From Erysipelotrichaceae bacterium (GTDB taxonomy: Bacteria; Bacillota_I; Bacilli_A; Erysipelotrichales; Erysipelotrichaceae): a DNA stretch of 64,000 nt. The position numbers and the translations under genes were made by a program. Below are positions 41,979 through 51,016 of this stretch, piece by piece; within the stretch, counting starts at the first letter, position 1; the number at the start of each line of letters is the position of its first letter. The stretch spans positions 62,001-126,000 of the forward strand of contig JAFRZA010000014.1 of the NCBI GenBank assembly GCA_017442805.1, read 5' to 3'. The notes under the pieces are model-generated. The model was not told the origin of the DNA and did no database searches. It worked only from the letters and a program-made list of their open reading frames with translations.

Positions 41979-42357
41979 TTTTCTCTCCTTTGTTCTTATG
42001 TTTTTCTTTCAGGATCTTAACCTTGGTCTTACCGAAAAGCAGATAGACCACGAAGGCCAGCAGTTCCCTTAGGACAATGACCAATAAAATCATCACCGTC
42101 AGGGTAGCATACCTGTTGATGTTGTTGGGAATGAAGACTTTAACCATCAGCGCTTCCACCAGCACAATGGTCAGAAGGGTCAGTCCAAGTTCCAGCCAGC
42201 TGAAGCCGTAACTGCGGAACTGCGTCTTGCAGTGCCGGCATTCGCCGACGGGGATGCCGTCTTTTCCCGTGATGCTCTTGATGTCTTCACCTTTGCAGAC
42301 CGGACAGCGCATGCCGGATTCGATCTGCCAGAATTCCCTGAATTTACTCATGTCCAT
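41971..42357 (-). CDS. Membrane protein with N-terminal zinc ribbon
   Basis: 128 residues, not recognised. A zinc ribbon (CPVC ... CRHC, about residues 18-43) is followed by two membrane segments (about 55-75 and 83-107) and a basic tail (KILKEKHKNKGEK). It overlaps bcp by 8 nt and follows nifJ with only a moderate terminator between, so some read-through from nifJ is possible. Confidence 0.7.
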   Translation of the reverse strand: MDMSKFREFWQIESGMRCPVCKGEDIKSITGKDGIPVGECRHCKTQFRSYGFSWLELGLTLLTIVLVEALMVKVFIPNNINRYATLTVMILLVIVLRELLAFVVYLLFGKTKVKILKEKHKNKGEKNA

Positions 42358-42374
42358 ACCTCTTTGAAGACAAA

Positions 42375-42398
42375 GGCCGGGGTTTTAATGCCCCGGCC
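42375..42398 (-). terminator. Probable terminator of nifJ
   Basis: 8-bp GC-rich stem (42375-42382 with 42391-42398); the minus-strand tail is only TTTG, so termination is probably incomplete. Confidence 0.6.
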
Positions 42399-42417
42399 TG
42401 TTTAACCGATCAGTTAA

Positions 42418-45400
42418 TTAGTCTTCTGCTTTCTTGACCAGGTTGTTGAAACGTCTTTGAGCGTCGGCTTTTGCCTTATCGTATAAGGCCTGGGCCTTCT
42501 CCGGATTGACCTTAACAAGGTTATTGTATCTGGCTTCATCCATCAGGAAGTCCTGGAACTTATCGAAATCAGGAGTCTTGAAGTCGATGGTCAGCGGCTT
42601 TTCGTTTCTGGGGTCATATCTGTACAGTGCGACATAACCGCAGGCAACGGCTTCCTTCTGGACCTGCTGCTGCTTGCTTAAGCCGCCCTTGATGCCGTGC
42701 AGTTCACACGGGCAGTAGGCAATGATCAGTGACGGTCCGTTGTAGCTTTCCGCTTCCTTCAGAGCCTTGAGGGCCTGCATTCTGTTGGCGCCCATGCAGA
42801 TGGAGGCAACATAGACGTGGCCGTAGCTCATGACGATCTGGCCTAAGTCCTTCTTGGCAACCGCCTTGCCGCCGGCAGCGAACTGGGCGATGGAGGCAGC
42901 CTGTGATGACTTGGAGGACTGACCGCCGGTGTTGGAGTAGACTTCGGTATCCAGAACCATGACGTTGACGTTCAGGTCGTTGGCCATGACATGGTCCAAT
43001 CCGCCGTAGCCGATATCATATGACCAGCCGTCGCCGCCGATGATCCACACTGATGCGCTGACCAGATCTCTGGCGTTCTTCAGCAGGACCTTGACGTTGT
43101 CGTTGCTGCTCTTTTCAACCAGTTCAACGATCTGCGGAGCCAGCAGTTTTTCCTGAGCTCTGTTGCCGTTGTTGGCGAGGTACTGTTCAAACAGGGCCTT
43201 CAGTTCGGGTTCGACATTCTCGAGTTCATCTTCCATGACTTTGAGCATCTGGCTCTTCTGGTAGTTTCTGGCCAGGGCCATGCCGTAACCGAATTCAGCG
43301 TTGTCTTCGAACAGGGAGTTAGCCCAGGCAACACCGTTGCCTTCTTCGTCCTGAACGAACGGAGTTGACGGGGTAGAGCCGCAGTAGATCGATGAACAGC
43401 CGGTAGCGTTGGCAACCAGCATGTCAGGACCGAAGAGCTGGGAGACCAGTCTGTAGTACGGAGCTTCGCCGCAGCCCGGGCATGAACCCGGAACTTCGAA
43501 GTAAGGCTTCAGGAACTGCGTTCCCTTGATGGTGTCGTCGACCAGATCCTTCTTGTAGGCGGTCTTCTGATACAGGTAGTTGGCCAGCGGAGCTTCGTTC
43601 ATCATGTCGTGTACGTCGACCATGGTCAGAGCTTCCTTCGGGCATTCCTTGGCGCACAGGCCGCAGCCTACGCAGTTATCCGGTGAGACCTGGATCCTGA
43701 ACTTCAGGCCCTTGGCCTTGCCGTTGGCTTCGATGGTTTCGAAGGCGATCGGAGCGTTGGCAACTTCCTCATCAGTCAGAGCGAACTGTCTGATGGTGGC
43801 ATGCGGACAGACGAATGAGCAGAAGCCGCACTGGATGCACTTGCTGCCGTCCCACTTGGGAACGAAGGAAGCGATGTTGCGGTGCTCGTTGAAGGAGACG
43901 TTGTTTCTGATGGTTCCGTCGAGGACCTTCGGATCGGCGAAGGTGCTGACCGGCAGTTCGTAGCCGTTCAGATAACCGATCTGGTTGGCGTAGTTGTCCA
44001 TGTAGTAGTCACCGGTCTTCGGCAGTTCGAAGTGCGGGTCTAACTGAGCCCATTCAGGCTTGACTTCGATCTGGACCAGTCCGGCCTTGCCGGCGTCGAT
44101 GGCCTTGTAGTTCATTTCAACGACATCGTCGCCCTTCTTGCCGTAGGACTTCTTGGCGGCTTTCTTCATCAGATCCAGAGCCTGATCATAAGGCATGATC
44201 TGCTCGTTGAGTGCGAAGAAGGCAGACTGCAGGGTGGTGTTGGTCCTTCTGCCCATGCCGATCTCGGCACAGATCTTGGTGGCGTTGATGATGTAGAACT
44301 TGGCGTTCTTCTTGGCCAGCTGAACCTTAACTCTGTTGGGCAGGTAGGCTTCGATCTCATCCGGTTCAATGGTGGTATTGAGCAGGAAGGTGCCGCCCTT
44401 CTTCAGACTTGACAGCATGTCGTACTTCAGGACATAGGAATCCAGTGAGCAGGATACGAAGTCGGCGTTGTCGACATAGTAGGTTGAACGGATCGGGGTA
44501 GGACCGAAACGCAGGTGGCTTCTGGTGACGCCGCCGGCCTTTCTGGAGTCATACTGGAAGTAAGCCTGAGCGTACTGGTCAGTATTGTCGCCGATGATCT
44601 TGACGCTGTTCTTGTTGGCGCCGACGGTTCCGTCTGAACCCAGGCCCCAGAACAGACATGAGGTGTAGTCGGAAGCAACGGTGTATTCCGGATCGACAGG
44701 CAGTGACAGATGGGTGACATCGTCGTTGATGCCGATGGTGAATTCTTCAGCCGGAGCATCCTTCTTCAGTTCGTCATAGACGGCCTTGATCTGGTTGGGA
44801 GCGGTATTCTTGGAGGAGATACCGTAGCGGCCGCCGACGATCTTGATGTCTCTGCCCTTGAGGATGGACAGGACATCGAGGTATAACGGCTCTCTGGCGC
44901 CCATTTCCTTGGTTCTGTCCAGAACGGCAATCTTCTTGACGCTCTTGGGAAGAACATCCAGGAAATACTTGGCGGAGAACGGACGGTACAGATGGACCTT
45001 GATGACGCCGATCTTCTCGCCCTTGGCTCTCAGGTCATCGATGACTTCGGAAATGGTCTCGTTGACGGAACCCATGGCGACGATGATGCGTTCGGCATCC
45101 GGATCGCCATAGTAGACGAACGGCTTATAGGTTCTGCCGGTATGTTCGGAAATCCTGGCCATGTATTCGTTGACCAGATCGGGAACCTTGGCATAGTGCT
45201 CATTCTGCGCTTCTCTGCCCTGGAAGGTAATGTCGTCGTTTTCGGCAGTGCCTCTGGTAACGGCATGACCATGGGGGTTCAGAGCGTTCTTCTTGAATGC
45301 TTCAACAGCATCCATGTCCAGTAAGCTCTTCAGATAGTCATAGTCCATGACTTCGACCTTCTGAATCTCATGAGAAGTTCTGAAACCGTCGAAGAAGTGG

Positions 45401-45903
45401 ATGAAGGGCACGCTGCCCTTGATGGCGGTCAGGTGAGCAACACCTGCCAGGTCCATGGCTTCCTGAACGGAGCTGGATGCCAGCATGCAGGCGCCGGTCT
45501 GGCGGCATGCGTAGATGTCCTGATGGTCACCGAAAATGCTCAGGCTTCTGGTAGCCAGGCTTCTGGCGGCAACATGCACAACTGCCGGCAGGCATTCGCC
45601 GGCCCACTTGTAGATGTTGGGGATCATCAGTAATAAGCCCTGTGATGCAGTAAATGTGGTAGCTAAAGCGCCACCCTGTAAAGTTCCATGAACAGCACCG
45701 GCAGCACCGGCTTCAGACTGCATTTCCGCGACCTTGACGACGCCACCGAACACGTTCTTGCGGTTCTGGGTAGCCCACTGGTCAACAACTTCAGCCATTG
45801 TGCTGGACGGGGTAATAGGATAAATGGCAGCAACTTCCGTAAACGCGTACGCTACGTGAGCAGCAGCCGTATTACCATCCATGGATTGAAATACCTTTGC
45901 CAT
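42418..45903 (-). CDS. nifJ: Pyruvate:ferredoxin (flavodoxin) oxidoreductase
   Basis: 1161 residues, single-chain PFOR. It converts pyruvate and CoA to acetyl-CoA and CO2, reducing ferredoxin or flavodoxin. Two 4Fe-4S motifs (CIQCGFCSFVCPHA and CVGCGLCAKECPKE) near residues 690 and 745, proximal cluster cysteines in SCPGCGE, and the TPP-binding GGDGWSYDIGYGGLDH region are complete. ATG preceded by GAGGAGGC; promoter at 45941-45970. This marks anaerobic pyruvate breakdown, feeding hydrogenase or acetate/butyrate pathways outside the window. Confidence 0.97.
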   Translation of the reverse strand: MAKVFQSMDGNTAAAHVAYAFTEVAAIYPITPSSTMAEVVDQWATQNRKNVFGGVVKVAEMQSEAGAAGAVHGTLQGGALATTFTASQGLLLMIPNIYKWAGECLPAVVHVAARSLATRSLSIFGDHQDIYACRQTGACMLASSSVQEAMDLAGVAHLTAIKGSVPFIHFFDGFRTSHEIQKVEVMDYDYLKSLLDMDAVEAFKKNALNPHGHAVTRGTAENDDITFQGREAQNEHYAKVPDLVNEYMARISEHTGRTYKPFVYYGDPDAERIIVAMGSVNETISEVIDDLRAKGEKIGVIKVHLYRPFSAKYFLDVLPKSVKKIAVLDRTKEMGAREPLYLDVLSILKGRDIKIVGGRYGISSKNTAPNQIKAVYDELKKDAPAEEFTIGINDDVTHLSLPVDPEYTVASDYTSCLFWGLGSDGTVGANKNSVKIIGDNTDQYAQAYFQYDSRKAGGVTRSHLRFGPTPIRSTYYVDNADFVSCSLDSYVLKYDMLSSLKKGGTFLLNTTIEPDEIEAYLPNRVKVQLAKKNAKFYIINATKICAEIGMGRRTNTTLQSAFFALNEQIMPYDQALDLMKKAAKKSYGKKGDDVVEMNYKAIDAGKAGLVQIEVKPEWAQLDPHFELPKTGDYYMDNYANQIGYLNGYELPVSTFADPKVLDGTIRNNVSFNEHRNIASFVPKWDGSKCIQCGFCSFVCPHATIRQFALTDEEVANAPIAFETIEANGKAKGLKFRIQVSPDNCVGCGLCAKECPKEALTMVDVHDMMNEAPLANYLYQKTAYKKDLVDDTIKGTQFLKPYFEVPGSCPGCGEAPYYRLVSQLFGPDMLVANATGCSSIYCGSTPSTPFVQDEEGNGVAWANSLFEDNAEFGYGMALARNYQKSQMLKVMEDELENVEPELKALFEQYLANNGNRAQEKLLAPQIVELVEKSSNDNVKVLLKNARDLVSASVWIIGGDGWSYDIGYGGLDHVMANDLNVNVMVLDTEVYSNTGGQSSKSSQAASIAQFAAGGKAVAKKDLGQIVMSYGHVYVASICMGANRMQALKALKEAESYNGPSLIIAYCPCELHGIKGGLSKQQQVQKEAVACGYVALYRYDPRNEKPLTIDFKTPDFDKFQDFLMDEARYNNLVKVNPEKAQALYDKAKADAQRRFNNLVKKAED

Positions 45904-45940
45904 TGATTAGCCTCCTCTATATTTCTCTTTATGCTATCTA

Positions 45941-45970
45941 ATTATAGAACAGAAATGACCCTGTTCTCAA
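45941..45970 (-). promoter_or_regulatory. Promoter of nifJ
   Basis: Minus-strand TTGAGA (45965-45970), 18-bp spacer, TATAAT (45941-45946). Confidence 0.8.
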
Positions 45971-46020
45971 TATCTGCAGCGGAAAACCTTTTCCTTATAA
46001 AGCCCTTTTTCCGCTGAAGA

Positions 46021-46040
46021 AAAGAGGATTTCTCCTCTTT
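46021..46040 (-). terminator. Terminator of the Pr6Pr-rhomboid operon
   Basis: 8-bp stem (46021-46028 with 46033-46040), TTTC loop, followed by TTTCTTC on the minus strand. Confidence 0.8.
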
Positions 46041-46065
46041 GTGAAAAATACTGATTATTTCCCTT

Positions 46066-46659
46066 CTAGTAAGTGCGCGGGTCGGGGTTTTCCTTCAGGA
46101 AACGGAAGCCGAAATAGGCGCCGAAGCAGCCGCCGATGATGTGGGCCAGCTGGGAAACGTTGTCGCTGGCGTAGATGGCGTCATAGATCTCTCCGCCAAG
46201 ATAAATGACGAGAATGAGGATCAGCGTCAGCGGGATCTCGCCCTTTTCCGTGGATGTGATGCTGGAAAGAACGATGAACATGAAGACGATGCCGCTGGCT
46301 CCGCACAGCGCCACTCTCGGGAAGAGGATGGTATTGGCGATGCCGGTGACCCCGGCCGTGATCAGCATCATGTACAGCAGTTTGCGGGAACCGTATTTCT
46401 CCTCCATCATCGGCCCCAGCATCAGGATGTAGGACATGTTGGAGATGTAGTGGTTCCAGTCGGCATGACCCAGGGCATGGGTAAACAGCCTCAGGTAGGT
46501 CAGCGGGTTAAGCAGCGAACTGCGGTAGGTCATGAAGAACATTTCCGTACTCTGGAAGTTGGTCAGGTAACCGGCTCCCAGGGAAAGCAGCGACAGCAGT
46601 GCGAAGGTCAGCACGAGCGGCGCGTTGTAGTCAAGTCTTATTCTGTTTTTTCTACTCAT
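46066..46659 (-). CDS. Rhomboid family intramembrane serine protease
   Basis: 197 residues, six hydrophobic segments. Catalytic Ser in CGASGIVF and His in QLAHIIGGCFGAYFGF; the L1-loop HADWNHYISNM motif is also present. It cleaves membrane proteins within or near the bilayer; substrates unknown. I took the ATG at 46659, 8 nt after AGG; a GTG at 46668 overlapping the upstream stop is also possible. Confidence 0.9.
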   Translation of the reverse strand: MSRKNRIRLDYNAPLVLTFALLSLLSLGAGYLTNFQSTEMFFMTYRSSLLNPLTYLRLFTHALGHADWNHYISNMSYILMLGPMMEEKYGSRKLLYMMLITAGVTGIANTILFPRVALCGASGIVFMFIVLSSITSTEKGEIPLTLILILVIYLGGEIYDAIYASDNVSQLAHIIGGCFGAYFGFRFLKENPDPRTY

Positions 46660-46664
46660 ATCAT

Positions 46665-47294
46665 TCACCTCAGCTTAATGCATGCATATGCGATCAACAG
46701 GCCCAGTAATCCAAACAGGGTCAGCAGGCCGATCAGATTTCTCATCGCCTTTTTAAACCCCAGCCTGTCAAAATCCATGAACCAATAGGGCCAGCGGGAG
46801 CCGCTCCAGGCAAAAACCTTCCCGGCGGCGGCCATGACGGCGGCGTAAACCAGATAGGCGCACGGCGACACCAGCCAGCAGGCGCCCTGCCAGACCTTCA
46901 GATTTCCCCGGTCGATGAAAACCAGGAAATAGATGATGGTCATGACCGGGCAGATGTAGTGGACGCCCAGATTGCCCAGCCGGTAAGGGTTGAGCCCCTT
47001 TCCTTCTTTCCAGTCCTTCAGCAGATACGGCATCAGCATGAAGTGAAAGATCAGGAAGGTCAGGGTAATGGACATCATGACCGTAAAGCTTACCGCCGCG
47101 TTTTCCACAAGGGGAAAAACGCCAAAGAGTTCATTCAAAAGCACGGCCAGGAAGTAAACGATGACCAGAAGATTGCTGAGAATGGTGTAGTAGCCCCAGC
47201 ACTCACCGGTATAGGTGCCGTTTAACAGGCCCGTCTGTTCACAGGTACTGTAGATGTCTATGACCAGCAGAACGGTAATAAACAGCAGTTTCAT
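46665..47294 (-). CDS. Pr6Pr family membrane protein
   Basis: 209 residues, six membrane segments. Motifs YYTILSNLLVIVYF, NLGVHYICPVMTIIYF and the C-terminal YWFMDFDRLGFKKA match the Pr6Pr (FAR-17a/AIG1-like) family; biochemical role unknown. It ends at the start of the rhomboid gene (at most 4 nt overlap), so they share a transcript and perhaps a function. Confidence 0.82.
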   Translation of the reverse strand: MKLLFITVLLVIDIYSTCEQTGLLNGTYTGECWGYYTILSNLLVIVYFLAVLLNELFGVFPLVENAAVSFTVMMSITLTFLIFHFMLMPYLLKDWKEGKGLNPYRLGNLGVHYICPVMTIIYFLVFIDRGNLKVWQGACWLVSPCAYLVYAAVMAAAGKVFAWSGSRWPYWFMDFDRLGFKKAMRNLIGLLTLFGLLGLLIAYACIKLR

Positions 47295-47332
47295 CGTCTC
47301 TTACCCCCGTCATATTATAGCACAGCCTTTCT

Positions 47333-48178
47333 TCAGACGCTCTCCCCGAATCCGCCCTCCTTCAGGCAGTTCTCACCGGCGTAGCGCGAAGCGATCTGCA
47401 GCGCCCGGACCGCCGTTTCGCCAGCCAGGGCTGCCCCCTTGCGCCAGCCCTGCGAGAACATCCCGGAAACAAAGCCGGCCAGGAAACTGTCTCCGGCTCC
47501 CATGGTATCGACGGCATCAACAGCGCTGATCTCACCGTTAACGGTGCCTTTTTCGCTGATCAGATACTGACCATGACTTCCCATGGTGATCAGCACGTTG
47601 GCGCAGCCGTGCGCCATGATCCTTTTCGCGAAAGCCTGAAGAGTTTCTTCATCAGCATGCGGGAAGGAGAACATCGCCAGATCAAGGTTTTCACAGACCT
47701 GATCAAGATATTCATCAACGTGATACTTTTCCTTCTCACCGAAGTCATAGACATAAAGGCTGTCCAGCTGACTGATCTTCTTCATCTCTTCCGGCATCTT
47801 GGCGTTGCAGTTACAGATGATGGCGTCAAAGCCTTTCAGATATTCAATTTTCTCTTCCGTCAGTTCCATCGGGCCGGACCAGTTACCGCCCAGTTCCACG
47901 CTTAAGAAAGTTCTTTCACCATCTATCACCTCGTAGTTGCAGTGCTTGGTGGTGGAGTTTCTGACGATCTCACATTGGCTGAAGTCAACATTGTTGTTCT
48001 TCAGCGACCGGATGATCACCTTAGCCATCTGATCGTCGGCAATGTTGCCCAGATAGGAAGACTCATTGCCCATCCGGGCCAGGTGAACGGCCACGTTAAG
48101 ACTGTTTCCCCCGGGAAACATCTGGCCGGTATTCACATAGTAGTCAATGACGTTATCGCCCACACATACGCTCTTCAT
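47333..48178 (-). CDS. PfkB-family sugar kinase, fructoselysine 6-kinase-like (FrlD)
   Basis: 281 residues. PfkB motifs: FPGGNSLNVAVHLARMG near residue 21 and the catalytic VDTMGAGDSFLAGFVSGMF near 228 with the base Asp. The opening MKSVCVGDNVIDYY and length match FrlD, which phosphorylates fructoselysine or similar Amadori compounds at C6. It lies 1 nt after the SIS-domain deglycase gene, the same pairing as in the frl operon. Other PfkB substrates cannot be excluded. Confidence 0.82.
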   Translation of the reverse strand: MKSVCVGDNVIDYYVNTGQMFPGGNSLNVAVHLARMGNESSYLGNIADDQMAKVIIRSLKNNNVDFSQCEIVRNSTTKHCNYEVIDGERTFLSVELGGNWSGPMELTEEKIEYLKGFDAIICNCNAKMPEEMKKISQLDSLYVYDFGEKEKYHVDEYLDQVCENLDLAMFSFPHADEETLQAFAKRIMAHGCANVLITMGSHGQYLISEKGTVNGEISAVDAVDTMGAGDSFLAGFVSGMFSQGWRKGAALAGETAVRALQIASRYAGENCLKEGGFGESV

Positions 48179-48179
48179 G

Positions 48180-49178
48180 TCAGTAATTGCTCTTTCTGTA
48201 GTATCTTCTGGTCTCCAGCGGGTGCTGCATGATCACCTCGGCGTTCTTGCCGATCCGCTGCAGAACGGCAGCCATGACGATCGGGGAAAGGTATTTCCGG
48301 TATTGCGGTTTTATGCCTTCCAGCTGATAGTCCCGGGTGTCAAAGCAGGTGAACTTGTCAGTAAGGCCCCTGACGAACTCTCGGACTCTTTCATCCTGGC
48401 TTCTGGTCACCCCCTCACCCAGTAACAGGGTGACGCAGGTGTCCTTATCTACCAGTTCCAGGGTACCATGGAAGAACTCCGCCGAACTGACGGACTTGGT
48501 GCGGATCCACAGGGACTCTTCCAGCACGCACATCGAATAGGAATACGCCGTCGGCCATAAGTCACCCGAACCGATCCAGATGTTGTAGGGCTCATTCCAG
48601 TAGCTTTCAGCATACTGTCGGCATTTCTCATCGCAGTCGATCCTCACCTGAGCCAGAGCCCGGCCGAGATTCTGCAGATTATCCGCGAAATCCGGATAGT
48701 CTTCGAAGTACCCCTCATTGTACATGATCTTTCCGATGATGAACCAGAAGACCAGTTCCTGCGGCCGGCCGTCCAGATAGGCGAAACTCCAGTCAGACAG
48801 CGAAGCCAGCTTGCTGTTTCCCACGCCGCAGACGGATACGATGCGCACGCCCATTTCCCGGAGCTTTTCCGCGCACTCAATTGTTTCTCTGGTGTCACCG
48901 CTCTTGGAAGTCAGGAAGGCGACGCTCTTATCGGTCAGCCGGTTGTTTCCGGTCAGCAGGAAGTCGGCAGAGACCATGCTGTCGACGGGAAGGCGGGAAT
49001 AGACGTTCAGGTAATGCCTGAACGGTTCCATCATGGCCATCGAGCCGCCCGAGGAAGTAAGGAACAGCAGGTCAAAGCCCTGCGCGCACACTTCATCGGC
49101 GATCTTCTCGATCGTCAGCCGCTGCTGATAAATGAAGTCATAGTTCCGGATGATGGTTTCGGCATTGAAGTTGATCAT
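48180..49178 (-). CDS. SIS-domain sugar isomerase/deglycase, FrlB-like
   Basis: 332 residues with two SIS domains, e.g. LLFLTSSGGSMAMMEPF and VAFLTSKSGDTRETIECAEKL, and the EFFHGTLELVDKDT motif seen in FrlB and AgaS-type proteins. FrlB splits fructoselysine 6-phosphate to glucose 6-phosphate and lysine. Start ATG 49178, 5 nt after AGAGG. No Amadori-compound transporter or GntR regulator is adjacent, so uptake must be coded elsewhere. Confidence 0.82.
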   Translation of the reverse strand: MINFNAETIIRNYDFIYQQRLTIEKIADEVCAQGFDLLFLTSSGGSMAMMEPFRHYLNVYSRLPVDSMVSADFLLTGNNRLTDKSVAFLTSKSGDTRETIECAEKLREMGVRIVSVCGVGNSKLASLSDWSFAYLDGRPQELVFWFIIGKIMYNEGYFEDYPDFADNLQNLGRALAQVRIDCDEKCRQYAESYWNEPYNIWIGSGDLWPTAYSYSMCVLEESLWIRTKSVSSAEFFHGTLELVDKDTCVTLLLGEGVTRSQDERVREFVRGLTDKFTCFDTRDYQLEGIKPQYRKYLSPIVMAAVLQRIGKNAEVIMQHPLETRRYYRKSNY

Positions 49179-49335
49179 AAGCACCTCTTTCTGCAGTCTG
49201 TCCGCATTGTGAATGTCATCGGCTTATCGCCGTGCTGATACATTTTCATTTTACCATCCGTGGTGTCCGCTTTTATAGATAAATGCCTGTAAAACGGGTA
49301 TCATATTATCAGAACGACTACGGGAGGATAATGAC

Positions 49336-49794
49336 ATGAACACGAAGAAAGCGGGACTGAAGATGAGCTTGCTGATGGGAGGAGCAATGAGCGCTGCTCT
49401 TTCCCTGATCGGCATGGTGAGTTCGGGACACTTTACCGTTCCGGGTTTCATCAGCAGCTTTCTGATCAGCTTCGCCATCAGCCTGCTGCTGGGTGCTGTC
49501 ATTCCCATTCGGAGAATAAGTGACTCCCTGACCGGAAAGCTGGCATTACCGCGCGGCTGTCTGAAAGCCCGTCTGCTGGACGCTATGGTATCCGATCTGG
49601 CCTACACGCCTCTCATGACCCTGATAATGGTTTACATCGCCTGGAGGCAGGCGGTTTCCCACGGGGCCGCAATTCCCTTTCTGCCGATGTTTCTGAAATC
49701 GCTGATTATCAGCCTGCTTGCCGCATTCATGCTGATCTTCCTGCTTACTCCGGCATTCATGAAGATCGCCTTCGGCAACAAGGCGCCGCATTGA
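49336..49794 (+). CDS. DUF2798-type membrane protein
   Basis: 152 residues, four membrane segments arranged as two similar halves (ISSFLISFAISLLLGAVIP and FLKSLIISLLAAFMLIFLLTP), the DUF2798 plan. Function unknown. GGGAGGA precedes the ATG by 8 nt. Monocistronic, with a terminator right after. Confidence 0.8.
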   Translation: MNTKKAGLKMSLLMGGAMSAALSLIGMVSSGHFTVPGFISSFLISFAISLLLGAVIPIRRISDSLTGKLALPRGCLKARLLDAMVSDLAYTPLMTLIMVYIAWRQAVSHGAAIPFLPMFLKSLIISLLAAFMLIFLLTPAFMKIAFGNKAPH

Positions 49795-49820
49795 TCGTTG
49801 ACGTAACATAAGCGTGCTCA

Positions 49821-49844
49821 TGACCGCTCAGGCGGTCTTTTTTA
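49821..49844 (+). terminator. Terminator of the DUF2798-type gene
   Basis: 6-bp stem (49822-49827 with 49832-49837), TCAG loop, then TTTTTTATT. Confidence 0.85.
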
Positions 49845-49907
49845 TTGTGCCTGTTTCTGCCCGAAAACGGTGTCCGCAAGATTTTGATGGCCTCCTTTGA
49901 AAAGTGT

Positions 49908-49938
49908 TTGACTGCACGCTGCGTGCAATTTCACGATT
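49908..49938 (+). promoter_or_regulatory. Possible MerR-type promoter with dyad in a 19-bp spacer
   Basis: TTGACT (49908-49913), then the palindrome GCACG-CTG-CGTGC (49914-49926), then a poor -10 (ACGATT, 49933-49938) 19 bp away. The long spacer with a central dyad is the arrangement used by MerR activators; the -10 is weak, so this is tentative. Confidence 0.45.
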
Positions 49939-49952
49939 AAGGAGGTAGAAAA

Positions 49953-50339
49953 ATGGAACACTATAAGACGCTTAGGCAGGTATGCGATGAACTGGGGATT
50001 TCCCGCCGCACCATTCAGGGCTATGAGGAAAAACAACTGGTCCAGCCAATAGCCAGAAACAAGTACGGTCACCTTCTGTATGACGAAAAGACCGTCAAAC
50101 GGATCGCTTTCATTCGTTTCAGTCAGCAGATCGGCTTTTCCGTCAATGAAATCAGAGAATTTGCCGACGGCTACCCCAGAGAAATAAAGAACATTCTGTC
50201 CCGGCAGGCGGCTCTTCTTCAACAGCGGAAAGACGTCATTGAGAAGCAGATGTCACAGATCCGGAAACTGATCAGCATGGACATGGATGCTGACTACCTG
50301 AGCGAAATATACGCCATCGTGAAGGAAAACAGGCAATGA
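49953..50339 (+). CDS. MerR-family transcriptional regulator
   Basis: 128 residues. Winged helix at the N-terminus (YKTLRQVCDELGISRRTIQGYEEKQLV), then a helical dimerisation segment (residues 85-115). It lacks a recognisable metal-binding cysteine loop or large ligand domain, so the signal is unknown. AAGGAGG precedes the ATG at 8 nt. It leads a three-gene operon with two DUF4230 genes and probably controls its own promoter. Confidence 0.88.
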   Translation: MEHYKTLRQVCDELGISRRTIQGYEEKQLVQPIARNKYGHLLYDEKTVKRIAFIRFSQQIGFSVNEIREFADGYPREIKNILSRQAALLQQRKDVIEKQMSQIRKLISMDMDADYLSEIYAIVKENRQ

Positions 50340-50384
50340 ACGGAAATGATTGCCGGATAAATGTAAAACTTAAGGAGGATTATA

Positions 50385-51014
50385 ATGTCTGATAACAACA
50401 AACTGATAGACAGAGCCAGAACTGTCGGAAAAAAGAAGGTTTCGATCGCATCCGTTGTGATCGTCCTTCTCATCATTGCTGTCCTGGTGTTCTTTGTCAG
50501 CCCGAAGGTCTTCAATAAGGGCGGAAAACAGGAAGTGGCTACCCTGAGCACATTGGAAAAGGTCGTCAAGACCAGCACACTGTCGACCTACCAGACCGTC
50601 TATAACGGCATCGCGGAGATCAGAAACAGCGAAAAACCCGAAAAGGTCGATTACTATGTCGCCTATACGGCAACGGTCAAGGCCGGTCTGGATTTCAATC
50701 AGATAACCATCACCAGGGACGATGAAAGCCACCGATTCATCGTCAGTCTTCCGAAGATCACCCTTCAGGAGCCGACTGTCAGAATCGAGGAAATGGATTT
50801 CATAATCGTAAACCGCAGAATCAAACAGGAAGCCATCGCCGCTGATGCCTACAGCAGATACATTGCCGACGTCAGTGAAGAATCGGAAAAGCAGCAGGCC
50901 ATTTATGATTATGCCCGGCAGAATGCCGAAAACCTGATACGCGGTCTGCTTCAGCCATTCGTCGATCAGCTTGACGGCGAGTATTCGATTGAATTCGAAC
51001 AGAAAGGACAGTAA
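50385..51014 (+). CDS. DUF4230 protein, membrane-anchored
   Basis: 209 residues. One membrane segment (about 21-38) near the N-terminus, then an extracytoplasmic DUF4230 domain with VDYYVAYTATVKAGLDFNQI and VSLPKITLQEPTV, ending in a helical stretch. The family's function is unknown. It lies 45 nt after merR and 2 nt before a second DUF4230 gene. TAAGGAGG precedes the ATG. Confidence 0.82.
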   Translation: MSDNNKLIDRARTVGKKKVSIASVVIVLLIIAVLVFFVSPKVFNKGGKQEVATLSTLEKVVKTSTLSTYQTVYNGIAEIRNSEKPEKVDYYVAYTATVKAGLDFNQITITRDDESHRFIVSLPKITLQEPTVRIEEMDFIIVNRRIKQEAIAADAYSRYIADVSEESEKQQAIYDYARQNAENLIRGLLQPFVDQLDGEYSIEFEQKGQ

Positions 51015-51016
51015 AA

